Source: Cyanobacteriota bacterium SRBZ.bins.94.201705 (GTDB taxonomy: Bacteria > Cyanobacteriota > Cyanobacteriia > Cyanobacteriales > Cyanobacteriaceae). Taken from it: 64,000 bases of DNA. Both the position numbers and the translations under genes were made by a program. Numbering within the stretch: position 1 is the first letter of the stretch; the number at the start of each line of letters is the position of its first letter. The notes under the pieces are model-generated. The model did no database searches. It saw only the letters and a list, made by a program, of their open reading frames with translations, and was not told where the DNA came from. This document shows, in pieces, positions 53,995-63,201 of the stretch. The DNA is taken from NCBI GenBank assembly GCA_030549855.1, contig JAUQQP010000044.1:182186-246185 (forward strand), given 5' to 3'.

Positions 53995-54513
53995 ATGTTA
54001 GAGGAAGAAAAAAAGCAGGATATGACTTTTGAAGAGGCGCTAGAGGAGGCCCAAAAGTTTGTTGAAAAAATGACAGTAATTTCAGATAGGGAGAAAGAAG
54101 AAGAAGTAAGGAAATTAGTATCAACAGAAAATGGGGCGAGGGGATTCTTCGTGGTGTATCTGACTGCAGATAACCCGGCGGTGGAAGAAGTATCTACCCC
54201 CATTATTAATGCCCTCAAATCCTCCCCCAAAATAGTAAGTGAATTACTAGTGAAGAATTTGGCTATGTCTGCAGCAATGGCTATTACCCATGTGCGTAAC
54301 AATGATTCGGCAATGGCAGAAAAGTCTAAAAGGGTAACACAGAGGTGTTTGAATCTAATTGAGAGTCTGCAGTTACCGGAAGTTACAGAAAATGTACAGG
54401 AGATGCTTAAGTCTATAAGGGAGGGAGAGGGGAAATATGTAGCATTTTTGGAACGCTGGGAGTATGACAAAGAACAAAAACAGGCAATAGCAAAGGCCTT
54501 CACCAGGGCATAG
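53995..54513 (+). CDS. Conserved helical hypothetical protein
   Basis: A 172-residue protein without membrane segments. It is acidic at the N-terminus, mostly alpha-helical, with a central NPAVEEVSTPIINALKSSPK block and an ALKSSP/NLAMSAAMAITHVRNND helix. Two starts are possible: ATG 53995 (AAGGA very close) and ATG 54022 (GCAGGA upstream). It has its own strong promoter just upstream, so it is expressed separately from hypF. I do not recognise a function. Confidence 0.72.
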   Translation: MLEEEKKQDMTFEEALEEAQKFVEKMTVISDREKEEEVRKLVSTENGARGFFVVYLTADNPAVEEVSTPIINALKSSPKIVSELLVKNLAMSAAMAITHVRNNDSAMAEKSKRVTQRCLNLIESLQLPEVTENVQEMLKSIREGEGKYVAFLERWEYDKEQKQAIAKAFTRA

Positions 54514-54572
54514 TCCCTGTTGTACAATGGGTAACCTGGATAGCTAGCAGAAACGAGGAACTACTTGGGCTA

Positions 54573-55562
54573 ATGGACATAAAAAATGGTTTTCCAGGTA
54601 CCATAGGCAACACTCCCCTAATTCGCATCAACAGCTTTAGTGAGGAGACAGGGTGTGAGATTCTGGGGAAGGCTGAATTTCTTAATCCGGGAGGTTCGGT
54701 AAAAGATAGGGCGGCATTGTATATAATTCAAGATGCGGAGAAGAAAGGACTCCTTAAACCCGGTGGCACTGTAGTGGAAGGTACCGCAGGTAATACAGGC
54801 ATAGGTCTGGCACATATTTGTAATGCGAAAGGATACAAGTGCTTGATAATAATACCAGAAACCCAATCCCAGGAAAAAATAGACTTGTTGCGCACTTTAG
54901 GCGCCGAGGTTAGGACAGTCCCAGCAGTGCCTTATCGGGATCCTAACAATTATGTAAAATTATCTGGGAGGATAGCGGCGGAAATGGAAAATGCCATCTG
55001 GGCTAACCAATTCGATAATCTAGCCAACCGACAAGCACACTACGAAACTACAGGCCCTGAAATCTGGGCGCAAACTGATGGTAAAATCGACGCTTGGGTA
55101 GCGGCAACCGGTACAGGTGGCACTTTTGCTGGCGTTACCCTCTTTTTGAAGGAGAAAAACCCCAACATTAAGTGCGTCCTAGCTGACCCCATGGGCAGTG
55201 GCCTGTATAATTATGTTAAGACGGGAGAGGTCAAAGTAGAAGGTAGTTCCATTACAGAGGGCATTGGCAATAGCCGTGTTACTGCCAATCTACAGGGGGT
55301 GCCTATTGACGATGCCATTCGCATTGACGACCAGGAGGCCATAAGGGTATTATACCAGTTGTTGTACAAAGATGGTCTGTTCATGGGTGGGTCAGTGGGC
55401 ATCAATGTGGGTGCGGCTGTTGCCCTTGCTAAACAGTTGGGCCCTGGTCACACTATTGTAACAGTACTGTGCGACGGAGGTGCCCGTTATCAGTCCCGTT
55501 TGTACAATCGCCAATGGCTTGAGTCCAAAGGATTGACTGTACCCGAGTTTGCCCGTCGCTAG
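54573..55562 (+). CDS. Cysteine synthase (O-acetylserine sulfhydrylase family)
   Basis: A PLP-dependent enzyme that makes cysteine from O-acetylserine and sulfide. The 329-residue protein has IGNTPLIRI, the PLP Lys in NPGGSVKDRAA (about residue 44), the ligand loop GTAGNTGIGLA and the GTGGTFAG phosphate-binding motif. The substrate loop reads VVEGTAGNTG rather than the VEPTSGNTG of classic CysK. The C-terminal region (GGSVGINVGAA, CDGGARYQSRLYN) is like a cyanobacterial/plant subgroup often annotated as CysK but sometimes with other beta-replacement activity. Probably sulfur assimilation; exact specificity not certain. Confidence 0.9.
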   Translation: MDIKNGFPGTIGNTPLIRINSFSEETGCEILGKAEFLNPGGSVKDRAALYIIQDAEKKGLLKPGGTVVEGTAGNTGIGLAHICNAKGYKCLIIIPETQSQEKIDLLRTLGAEVRTVPAVPYRDPNNYVKLSGRIAAEMENAIWANQFDNLANRQAHYETTGPEIWAQTDGKIDAWVAATGTGGTFAGVTLFLKEKNPNIKCVLADPMGSGLYNYVKTGEVKVEGSSITEGIGNSRVTANLQGVPIDDAIRIDDQEAIRVLYQLLYKDGLFMGGSVGINVGAAVALAKQLGPGHTIVTVLCDGGARYQSRLYNRQWLESKGLTVPEFARR

Positions 55563-55709
55563 AACTTTCTGTTGGCCATTACCGTCAAATGGTCAGAGAA
55601 ACCCACCATTTCTCATTATAGTCTCTTCTGGAAAAATGTCAATCCCTTCCTAGTCTAGTCCCACTCTTTTACAATAGGTCATGAGTTCACAAAAATCCCA
55701 GTACTGTCT

Positions 55710-55853
55710 ATGAATTTCATCCGCCAACACGTCATACCTTGGTTTACTCTTCTGCTGGCTTTATTGGCTTTGGTGGTAGTCTCTGCCAGGAGTTTTATCC
55801 CTTCCGGTTTGGCATCCCCTGCCCCTAGTGGTGTGTCTGTGATTGTAAAATGA
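55710..55853 (+). CDS. Short exported or single-pass protein (47 residues)
   Basis: ATG 55710 to TGA 55853. A hydrophobic stretch (PWFTLLLALLALVVVSA) follows a short basic N-terminus, then a Ser/Pro/Ala-rich tail with SPAPSGVSVIVK. This is a signal-peptide-like or one-helix membrane protein. The ribosome site is weak. It is followed by a strong hairpin terminator, which supports a real transcript end here. Function unknown. Confidence 0.5.
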   Translation: MNFIRQHVIPWFTLLLALLALVVVSARSFIPSGLASPAPSGVSVIVK

Positions 55854-55871
55854 GGTAACGCCTGGGAAGCC

Positions 55872-55915
55872 GAAGACAAAACCCCCCACTGGCAACCCTA
55901 CCAGTGGGCGTCTTC
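55872..55915. terminator. Strong hairpin, probable bidirectional terminator
   Basis: CCCACTGG (55885-55892) pairs perfectly with CCAGTGGG (55901-55908) around an 8-base loop. The stem is extended by GAAGAC (55872-55877) with GTCTTC (55910-55915). It separates convergent genes (55710-55853 and the holin-family gene). The + strand downstream sequence (CTTGTTATCTTTCCC) is T-rich. Confidence 0.65.
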
Positions 55916-55935
55916 CTTGTTATCTTTCCCATTTT

Positions 55936-56274
55936 TCATTTTAGCCAATTGTTCAACAGGCTAGAGATAAAAGATAGTAAAATTGAGCCGAATAGGGCAT
56001 CCCAAAAGCTATTTATTCTTAACCCTGGCGTGAAGTAGGCTACTAGAGAGAAACAAATAGCATTGATTACAAATAGGAATAATCCTAGACTGAGTATCGT
56101 TACTGGCAAGGTGAAAAATACTAGTATGGGTTTAACAATGGCATTCACAATCCCAAATATAAATGCCGCCAGCAAAGCCGCCTGGAAATTGTTAATAGTA
56201 ATCCCCGGTATTATATAGGAGGTAATCATCATTGAAAGGGCAGTTATCACCAGGGTTGTTAGAAAATTTAACAT
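55936..56274 (-). CDS. Holin-superfamily (YvlD/DUF360-type) membrane protein
   Basis: A 112-residue protein with four hydrophobic segments: LTTLVITALSMMITSYIIPGI, AALLAAFIFGIVNAIVKPIL, FFTLPVTILSLGLFLFVINAICF and ALFGSILLSFISSLLNNW. This matches the phage holin family IV / YvlD-like group, which is widespread in bacterial chromosomes and does not indicate a prophage. Role unknown, possibly envelope stress. Confidence 0.85.
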   Translation of the reverse strand: MLNFLTTLVITALSMMITSYIIPGITINNFQAALLAAFIFGIVNAIVKPILVFFTLPVTILSLGLFLFVINAICFSLVAYFTPGLRINSFWDALFGSILLSFISSLLNNWLK

Positions 56275-56318
56275 CTCCCCATATCCTCTTTATGATTGTT
56301 CTCTTTTATTATATTCCC

Positions 56319-57368
56319 TCAAACAAAAATCGCACCTCTGGCTATTAATTCTTCCTTTCTTTCTGGTGTTAATCCCGGGTTGTTAGAAAATATTGCCCCT
56401 TCTACTATTGCCTGGGCTAAAGTGGTATTCTGGAGATTAGTATTAGTAAGATTAGCATTTCTCAAATTTGCCCCAATCAGGTTAGTCAAAGCCAGACTGG
56501 CATTAGTAAGATTAGCATGGCTTAAATTAGCGCCTTCTAAATAGGCCCCACTCAAGTCTGCCCCATTTAGTTTAGCATATTGTAAATTTGCCTCGGATAA
56601 ATCTGCATCAGTTAAATCGGCGCCTCGCAAATTTGCATACTGAAAGTCTCCTCCACTTAAGTTTAAACCACTTAGATTCACTCCTATTAAATTCCCGCCG
56701 CGAAAGTCTCTCATAGGGTTTAGTTTTGCTACTTCTGCCAAATTTTTAAAGTCATCATCTGCCCTATTGATTACCCCACGAATGATGTTTCTTAATTCTG
56801 CTTCTTGCTTTTCCAATTCCCTCTCACTTACCTCGAATACTTGCTTTTTATACTCTCTTTCTTCGCTGGCAAATACGAAATGACAAACATAAGGCTTAAA
56901 CTGGGTTTCAAACAGAAACAACGCCATCCTCCTTTCTAGTATTGCATGCTTATTTGGAGAGATATCATGCTTCCAAAATCCGTCAATTTCTGTGAAGTAT
57001 ATCTCGGATTTTTCCGTGACAACTTTGGCTGTAAAATCCCAGGGTTTTCCCAGAATCTCCAGAAAGCCAACTCTCCCTTCAAATTGAGGGTTATTTTCCA
57101 GAGGCAATAGACAATATGCCCCTTTCTGACTAGGCACCGTTTGTACTGTTTCTGCCGGATAAAATTTAAGACTATTACCCTCAATTAATAGCTGGCAGTT
57201 TCTTAGTCTAAATTTGCCTGTGCCTTCTAAAATTTGCTGTCTTGCTTCCCCGGTTTTCCAAGTAACAAAAACCTCCAATTTATTTTCGTCAGATTCACAG
57301 CCAGGGTAAAGGGTTATATCTACAGATAGACAGTCAGGACAACGATGGTGGGAGTATAATAAAAACAT
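56319..57368 (-). CDS. Pentapeptide-repeat protein with an N-terminal domain
   Basis: A 349-residue protein. Residues 1-190 form a domain with several Cys near the start (HHRCPDCL, YPGCES) and no known family. From about residue 220 a run of A(D/N)LXX repeats follows (NLIGVNLSGLNLSGGDF, then ANLRGADLTDADLSEANL), about 20 repeats that should fold as a quadrilateral beta helix. The end NNPGLTPERKEELIARGA is a common cap in cyanobacterial members. Function unknown. Confidence 0.9.
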   Translation of the reverse strand: MFLLYSHHRCPDCLSVDITLYPGCESDENKLEVFVTWKTGEARQQILEGTGKFRLRNCQLLIEGNSLKFYPAETVQTVPSQKGAYCLLPLENNPQFEGRVGFLEILGKPWDFTAKVVTEKSEIYFTEIDGFWKHDISPNKHAILERRMALFLFETQFKPYVCHFVFASEEREYKKQVFEVSERELEKQEAELRNIIRGVINRADDDFKNLAEVAKLNPMRDFRGGNLIGVNLSGLNLSGGDFQYANLRGADLTDADLSEANLQYAKLNGADLSGAYLEGANLSHANLTNASLALTNLIGANLRNANLTNTNLQNTTLAQAIVEGAIFSNNPGLTPERKEELIARGAIFV

Positions 57369-57555
57369 AAATTCTATGGCAATAAGTCTACTCAGTTAAT
57401 CTCCAAGAGGAAAAAGGCTAACTGCAAAGCCGATGGAATCCTAGTATACATTCTAAGCCAATGTGAGAACCTCAACCTACTCCCATCACAAGGGGTTGCT
57501 AAAAACTGGGCAATGGTGTAGCTTAATGCTGAGGTAGGGAAGGAAAAAGGATACT

Positions 57556-58365
57556 ATGGAAATAGAAAAACTACTGGATATTGCCTTCATGGCTGCCTAT
57601 GCTGGCGGTACAGCCCTTCTGCAGTACTGGGGAAAACATGTGGAGATACAGGAAAAAGAAAGAAGTGGAGATTTGATTACAGTTGTAGATCAAGAAGCGG
57701 AGGCAAGAATAATAGACGTCATAAGGCGTCACTGTGACAACCATGGCATCTTGGCAGAAGAATCTGGCAGTCAGGGGAGGGAAAGTCAGTATCTTTGGTT
57801 GATTGATCCTTTAGATGGTACCACTAATTATGCCCATGGTTACCCCCAAGTAGCAGTGTCTGTGGGTTTGCTAATAGAAGGACAACCTAAGGTAGGAGTG
57901 GTGTATAATCCCATTAGGGGGGAGTTGTGGTGTGCCGCTGAAGGCTTGGGTGCCACTTTAAACAATAAACCTATACAAGTCTCGGAAACTAACACTTTAG
58001 CCACAAGTCTCCTGGTAACCGGCTTTGCCTATGACAGAAGGGAAACTGAGGATAACAATTATGCCGAATTCTGCTATCTCACCCATCTTACCCAGGGGGT
58101 TAGAAGAAGTGGTAGTGCCTCCCTGGATTTATGCGATGTGGCTACCGGTAGACTGGATGGCTATTGGGAAAGGGGGTTAAGTCCATGGGATTTGTGCGCT
58201 GGTGTTGTTATACTACAAGAAGCTGGCGGCAAAGTCTCCGCCTACGATGGCTCCTCTTTTGACCTTTTTAGTGGTAGAATCGTGGCTACTAATGGTTATA
58301 TTCATGCAGAATTAATCCAGGCTTTACAAAACACCCCTAGATATCCCGCCTTTGTCTTTAAATAA
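57556..58365 (+). CDS. Inositol monophosphatase family protein
   Basis: A 269-residue Mg-dependent phosphatase. Metal-binding motifs are all present: GDLITVVDQEAE, LAEESG, WLIDPLDGTTNYAHG (about residues 80-95) and WDLCAGVVILQEAGG near the C-terminus. Family members dephosphorylate inositol-1-phosphate, but cyanobacterial ones may act on fructose-1,6-bisphosphate, histidinol phosphate or others, and the sequence does not decide. It is the first of a same-strand series with a J-domain gene, hisZ and exoD. Confidence 0.92.
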   Translation: MEIEKLLDIAFMAAYAGGTALLQYWGKHVEIQEKERSGDLITVVDQEAEARIIDVIRRHCDNHGILAEESGSQGRESQYLWLIDPLDGTTNYAHGYPQVAVSVGLLIEGQPKVGVVYNPIRGELWCAAEGLGATLNNKPIQVSETNTLATSLLVTGFAYDRRETEDNNYAEFCYLTHLTQGVRRSGSASLDLCDVATGRLDGYWERGLSPWDLCAGVVILQEAGGKVSAYDGSSFDLFSGRIVATNGYIHAELIQALQNTPRYPAFVFK

Positions 58366-58440
58366 TCCTATCACAAATGCCCCCCTCCCATGTGTTATCA
58401 ATAATTATAAGCCCCAAAGTCCTATAGTAGGTATTATGCC

Positions 58441-59412
58441 ATGAACATGCTCATCTCCGATTTAAAAGGTGGCCTATTCCAATATGACGTTAAAGACTAT
58501 TATGCCATCTTGGGGGTGCCCATCTCCGCCACCCCTAAAGACATCCGTCTCCGCTACCTTAAACTGGCATATCAACTCCACCCAGATACCAACCAGTCTA
58601 AGAGTAAGGAAGAAAAGGCATTGGCTAGCAGCATCCTCTCCAAACTGGTAAACCCCGCCTATGAGAATCTATACAAGGATAAATTGCGGAAAGAGTGTCA
58701 GTTGATATTCTCGGAGTTGGCCTATAGACTGGCCCCTGAACTAGATCGTATCACTTTAAGTAGCGAGTTGGCAAAAAAATTGCTCAAAGAGACTACTAAT
58801 CTGGATAAAATCTATAAGGAGGCCGTAGAGAAAATTGCCCAAGATCAGTACCAGGATTTAAGCAAACTACACCTGAAAATTGCCATCCTCAGCGAATTGA
58901 ATCTAGTATACCTGCTGCGGCAAAAACGGGAAGAGTTGGGGAAAATTATGGGCACTACCCCCACTGTAGCTGTCTCCAATTCTACCACAACCGGTGGCAC
59001 AGTGGCGGCGGCGGCAACGGAAAAACAAGAAAAAACTCCTGTATCCCGTATAGATAAGTTGATTGCTAGTGCCCAGAAATACATTCAAGAGAATAACCTA
59101 GAAGCGGCTATGTTCGACTTGCGGGAGGCTGTTAAACTTGAGCCTAATAATGCCATAGTCCATGCCCTTCTGGGAAGCGTATATCTCCAACAAGGCAACC
59201 TCCCCTACGCCCGTATCCATATCAACAAGGCAGTTTCCCTGGATGCTAATAATCCTACCGTAAAAGAAGCCCAACAGAAACTGAAGGAGAAAGATAAGAC
59301 TGCCGCCGCCAAGACTGATGGCAAGAAGACAGAGGCTAAAAAGGATAAGAAGGAGGATAAAGATAAGAAGAAAAAAGAGCCTCCCAAAATTTTTGGTATC
59401 CCTTTGTGGTAG
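58441..59412 (+). CDS. J-domain protein with TPR and Lys-rich tail
   Basis: A 323-residue co-chaperone-like protein. The J domain is at residues 18-80 (DYYAILGVP, then the HPD triplet in QLHPDTN). A helical middle region (about 80-165) follows, then a Thr/Ala linker, two or three TPR units (about 200-275: QKYIQENNLEAAMFDLREAV, ALLGSVYLQQGNLPYARIH) and a Lys/Asp-rich end. It lacks the DnaJ Gly/Phe and zinc domains, so it is a type C J-protein that would stimulate an Hsp70. Confidence 0.88.
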   Translation: MNMLISDLKGGLFQYDVKDYYAILGVPISATPKDIRLRYLKLAYQLHPDTNQSKSKEEKALASSILSKLVNPAYENLYKDKLRKECQLIFSELAYRLAPELDRITLSSELAKKLLKETTNLDKIYKEAVEKIAQDQYQDLSKLHLKIAILSELNLVYLLRQKREELGKIMGTTPTVAVSNSTTTGGTVAAAATEKQEKTPVSRIDKLIASAQKYIQENNLEAAMFDLREAVKLEPNNAIVHALLGSVYLQQGNLPYARIHINKAVSLDANNPTVKEAQQKLKEKDKTAAAKTDGKKTEAKKDKKEDKDKKKKEPPKIFGIPLW

Positions 59413-59452
59413 GATTAACCCAGCGAGGTTATAATGTACTATAAGCCCTGTT

Positions 59453-60670
59453 ATGATTTATCAGGCACCCGCAGGGGCGAGGGATTTACTCCCCCTGGAA
59501 GTGGCACAAAAGAGTTGGATAAACGATCGTCTTCAAGAGGTATTTCAACGTTGGGGTTATAAACGCATAGTAACCTCTACCATAGAATGGGTTGATACCC
59601 TCCTGGCAGGTGGGGCAATTCAACCGGAGATGATTATCCAGCTGGAAAATGCCGGCGAAGGCAGGCTGGGATTACGCCCAGAATTAACTGCTTCTATCGC
59701 TAGGGCGGCTGTTAATCGTCTTAAGGACCATTCTATCCAAAGACTCTGCTATCGTGCAAATGTCTTTCGCAACCCTCCAATAGGCCATCACGGCAAACAG
59801 TTAGAATTCTATCAGGCTGGGGTAGAATTGTTGTTTGTTGACGGGTTGTTGGCTGACGCTGAAATTCTCCTCCTCCTGAAGGATTGTTTGGAATACCTGG
59901 GGGTTACAGGCTGGCAATTACTGCTGGGAGATGCCGGTTTGACTAACTCCCTTTTGGCAATCTTCCCCCTCCCCCACCGTCTCCAAATCCGTCGTTGTCT
60001 TGCTTCCCTGGATAGGGTTACCCTGGAAAGATTAGACTTGGAAGAGCATTTGAAACAAAAGGCACTACAGCTGTTTGAATTGCGAGGTAATCCAATTGAA
60101 GTCTTAAGTAGATTGTCCAAGTGGGAATTAGACAATTCGGCAGCAAAGGCTGTCAACCATCTGGAGTCGTTGATGGAGTTGTTATACCATACCACTGACA
60201 ATTCCTTCCCCATAGTCTTAGATTTGAGTTTGGTAAAATCTTTCGACTACTATACCGGTATCGTCTTCGTAGTGGTAAAAGTCATCGACAACAAACCCTA
60301 TGTCCTGGGGCAGGGAGGAAGGTATGATCAACTGTTAGCATTGTACCACCCCCAGAAGAAACCATCTCCGGGGATTGGTTTTTGTTTTAACATTGAGGAT
60401 TTGCATCACTGTCTCCGGGATAATCCCAATTTGCCAAAGACTATACCCCCTAGTGATTGGCTTGTTATCCCCACCTCCTTTCAGGCTTCAAAACAGGCTT
60501 TTGCCTACGCCCAAACCTTGCGTCGTGCACCCCATATTGTTAGAGTGGAATTGGAGTTGAAAATGCGCACCCCTGAAGAAATTAGACAATACGCTAAACA
60601 AGAGGGTATTAGTTATCTGGCATGGGTGGATGAAAACAGTCGGGTAAAAGTGGAAATGCTACAATCCTAG
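59453..60670 (+). CDS. hisZ: ATP phosphoribosyltransferase regulatory subunit
   Basis: HisZ is a paralogue of histidyl-tRNA synthetase that lacks aminoacylation and activates the short form of HisG, the first enzyme of histidine synthesis. The 405-residue protein starts with PAGARDLLP, has GLRPELTASIARA (motif 2 like), and GQGGRYDQLLALY. It lacks the C-terminal anticodon-binding domain, as expected for HisZ. hisG is not in the window. Confidence 0.93.
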   Translation: MIYQAPAGARDLLPLEVAQKSWINDRLQEVFQRWGYKRIVTSTIEWVDTLLAGGAIQPEMIIQLENAGEGRLGLRPELTASIARAAVNRLKDHSIQRLCYRANVFRNPPIGHHGKQLEFYQAGVELLFVDGLLADAEILLLLKDCLEYLGVTGWQLLLGDAGLTNSLLAIFPLPHRLQIRRCLASLDRVTLERLDLEEHLKQKALQLFELRGNPIEVLSRLSKWELDNSAAKAVNHLESLMELLYHTTDNSFPIVLDLSLVKSFDYYTGIVFVVVKVIDNKPYVLGQGGRYDQLLALYHPQKKPSPGIGFCFNIEDLHHCLRDNPNLPKTIPPSDWLVIPTSFQASKQAFAYAQTLRRAPHIVRVELELKMRTPEEIRQYAKQEGISYLAWVDENSRVKVEMLQS

Positions 60671-60687
60671 AGACAGAATTAGCGACT

Positions 60688-61311
60688 ATGAGAAAACTGT
60701 CTGAAGAGTTGAGAGATTATTTTTTCTCCCAGGAAAAGGGGGAGACTGTGTCTTTAAGGGAAATACTGGAAATAGCAGGGGAAAGACTATTTGGTTTTTT
60801 ATTTGTCATTTTATCTCTTCCCTCCGCCCTACCACTACCTGCACCAGGTTATTCTACCCCTTTTGGCCTCCTAATCTTCCTCCTGGCAATCCAATTCATG
60901 GCTGGTGCAACTATCCCCTGGTTGCCTAACAGAATGCTCTCAGGTAGAATGAAAACTGACACAGCCCGTAAATTTGTGGAATTGGCATTGCCTTGGCTGC
61001 GTCGTTTGGAGACTGTCACTAAACCCCGTTTGATTTATATATGTACAGGCTGGGGGATGAGAGTCATAATTGGAGTGGCTATTGCCTTAATGGCCATTTC
61101 TATGATGATACCAATCCCGGGCACCAACACCGCGCCGGCAATGGGCATTTTTGTAACCGCCTTCGGCTTACAAGAGGATGATGGTTTTATTGTCTTGGCG
61201 GGATTAACAATCTGTCTGTTGGCGGGAATTGTCTCTACTTCTATTATCATCGCTACTGTATGGGGTGGCATGAGTATTGTGGATTGGTTAAAGCATAGCC
61301 TGGGGAAATAG
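60688..61311 (+). CDS. ExoD family membrane protein
   Basis: A 207-residue protein with an N-terminal cytoplasmic part and three to four membrane segments (FGFLFVILSLPSALPLPAPG, LLIFLLAIQFMAGA, VIIGVAIALMAISMMIPIPG, LTICLLAGIVSTSII). It matches ExoD, named for a Rhizobium exopolysaccharide gene; the biochemical role is unknown. The start lies 17 bases after the hisZ stop. It converges on the ABC ATPase gene with 2 bases between stops. Confidence 0.9.
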   Translation: MRKLSEELRDYFFSQEKGETVSLREILEIAGERLFGFLFVILSLPSALPLPAPGYSTPFGLLIFLLAIQFMAGATIPWLPNRMLSGRMKTDTARKFVELALPWLRRLETVTKPRLIYICTGWGMRVIIGVAIALMAISMMIPIPGTNTAPAMGIFVTAFGLQEDDGFIVLAGLTICLLAGIVSTSIIIATVWGGMSIVDWLKHSLGK

Positions 61312-61313
61312 GA

Positions 61314-62339
61314 TTAGCCGGCTTTCATGGCTTGTTTCTTTTCTGCCTGCCAATCCCTCTTATTCATCCCCTCTATATCCGCCTCTAATAGTGTTTTCCC
61401 TGTGGCTGCCAGATATACGTCATCCAAACTGGGACGAGACTGACTTATACTGAAAAGGGGTAGATTCATCTCTGTTAATGTTTTCTCTATAGTAGCAAGG
61501 ACATCACTTTCTGGCGCCACAATTAAATTCAGGGAATTCCCCCCCTGGGCGTTTATAATAATCTCCTTGACGAAGGGAAGTTGAGATAACCCTTCTTTTG
61601 CCCGAATTGCCTCTTCAACGGGTGTAAACTCTCTTATTCTTACAGTAACACGCTCCCCTCCTATTCTCTCTTTCAATTCGGAGGGACTGCCTTCCGCTAT
61701 CACCTTCCCCTGGTCAATTATAACAAGGCGGTCTGCCAAGGCGTCAATTTCTTCTAGATAGTGGCTGGTTAGTATGATAGTAGTGCCATCTTGACGCAAC
61801 GAAAGCAGGAAATTCCAAATTATTTTCCTACTCTCAATGTCCAATCCTACGCTTGGCTCGTCTAGAATCAATATTTGGGGTTTATGTAGCAATCCTGCCG
61901 CCAAGTCTAAACGTTTTTTCATCCCCCCAGAATAGCTGCCTGTCTGACGGTCAGCATACTCTTGTAATTCTAAAAGCTGTATTAACTGATTTATTCTCTC
62001 TTTGGCAGTGGCGGAGGGTAGATGGTATAAACTTGCCTGTAAACTCAACAATTCCCTCCCTGTTAATATCTTATCTAATGCTACTTCTTGCGCTACATAC
62101 CCTATTTTCTCCCTTACCAGTCTTGGCTGACTTATTGCTGAAATCCCGTCTATCCATATCTCCCCTTCATCCGGCTTAGCTAGAGTAGTAATACATCTTA
62201 TCGTTGTTGTCTTACCTGCCCCATTAGGCCCTAGAATACCGAATATTTCACCTCTATTTACAGTAAAGGATACACCTTTGAGTGCCTCTATTTGACCGTA
62301 TCTTTTCTTGAGATTTCTTACTACAACTATACTGCTCAT
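61314..62339 (-). CDS. ABC transporter ATP-binding protein (DrrA/CcmA type)
   Basis: A 341-residue ATPase. Walker A is GPNGAGKTT (about residues 37-45), the signature is SYSGGMKKR (about 137), Walker B is ILILDEPSVGLD, and the H-loop is LTSHYLEE. A C-terminal domain of about 100 residues with VTVRIREF and SRPSLDDVYLAATG matches the DUF4162-type tail of drug/polysaccharide exporters of the DrrA family. No permease is adjacent in the window, so it must pair with one encoded elsewhere. It converges with exoD. Confidence 0.92.
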   Translation of the reverse strand: MSSIVVVRNLKKRYGQIEALKGVSFTVNRGEIFGILGPNGAGKTTTIRCITTLAKPDEGEIWIDGISAISQPRLVREKIGYVAQEVALDKILTGRELLSLQASLYHLPSATAKERINQLIQLLELQEYADRQTGSYSGGMKKRLDLAAGLLHKPQILILDEPSVGLDIESRKIIWNFLLSLRQDGTTIILTSHYLEEIDALADRLVIIDQGKVIAEGSPSELKERIGGERVTVRIREFTPVEEAIRAKEGLSQLPFVKEIIINAQGGNSLNLIVAPESDVLATIEKTLTEMNLPLFSISQSRPSLDDVYLAATGKTLLEADIEGMNKRDWQAEKKQAMKAG

Positions 62340-62378
62340 ATGCCTGTCCTGTCGCTGGTTTTACCCCTTTATTGTACC

Positions 62379-62663
62379 CTACGGGGAATACGGAGAATAC
62401 AAGACAACCATGGGGAGGGCAATTTTGACTACTATTCCCAACAAGCCGGCGAGTAAAACCCCAAACATTTCCCCCATAGTTGTCGTTTCTATCCCACTGT
62501 TTGCTTCCCCACGGCGTTTGTTTATTTCTTCATGTTTATAAGCTTTTTCAAATCTTCTATTTACCCCGCTTTTGTTGACATCCCCAAACCGCCTTTCTAA
62601 TTCTTCAAAAAGTTTATCTATGAATTCAAATCTTTGGAATATCTGTTGGTTTTGTCTTCTCAA
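62379..62663 (-). CDS. Small hypothetical protein with one C-terminal membrane helix
   Basis: A TTG start at 62663 after GAGGGG gives 94 residues. The N-terminal 65 residues are highly charged and helical (QQIFQRFEFIDKLFEELERRFG), with a C-terminal membrane segment (EMFGVLLAGLLGIVVKIALPMVV). The ribosome site supports the start. No family is recognised. It lies 39 bases upstream of the ABC ATPase on the same strand and may be its partner transcript. Confidence 0.5.
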   Translation of the reverse strand: MRRQNQQIFQRFEFIDKLFEELERRFGDVNKSGVNRRFEKAYKHEEINKRRGEANSGIETTTMGEMFGVLLAGLLGIVVKIALPMVVLYSPYSP

Positions 62664-63180
62664 ATTACCCCTCTACATTTTAATGTCGGTGAAAGTCTGC
62701 CGTGGCTTCTATCTTCGTTTAAATTGTCATTCATTGAATCCCAGCATTCTCTATATAAATTTCAACCTTTATTATCCCATCGTTACCTTCATTTTACTCT
62801 TATCTATAATATGATATTTCAGTAACAAAAAACGAGGTAATCCTGTTTCAACATTCCCCTTTTACAGCATTTATACTGGGACAAAAAGGCAAAGGTAATC
62901 CGGCAAAGGAATTTTACTGTTAAATCCTTTAAACCCCATTAAAGGAGTCAGACTATTCCAGAAAGGATTTTTTATAATGCTGCTGTTGCTATGGATACGA
63001 ATGTAAAAAATTTCTCCCACAGCAGGCAATACACCCGTTGTAAGCCTCCCCAGTTGGAGATAGACGTTAGACTTCATCAAAGGGGGTAGACTTGAGAATA
63101 TTTCCATCACCCCAACCAGGGAAACAGAAGGAAGGAGGGGAAGAGAGGGAAGGAGGAAAGGAAGGGGGGAAGACAATGGA
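62664..63180. other. Gene-free region ending in a homopurine run
   Basis: No gene is supported. The longest frame (62871-63176, minus) is Pro/Leu-rich because it reads the complement of a purine tract, so I do not accept it. The run from 63126 to 63173 is purely A/G on the + strand (48 bases). Confidence 0.5.
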
Positions 63181-63201
63181 GTGTATAGCAGGGAGAGGAT
63201 T

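Noticed and set aside
55936..56274. Prophage evidence from a holin-family protein
   Set aside because: This membrane family is chromosomal in many bacteria, and no other phage gene is present.
62871..63176. 101-codon minus-strand frame
   Set aside because: Its first third is the complement of a homopurine run (Pro/Leu/Ser-rich) and no homologous pattern is seen.
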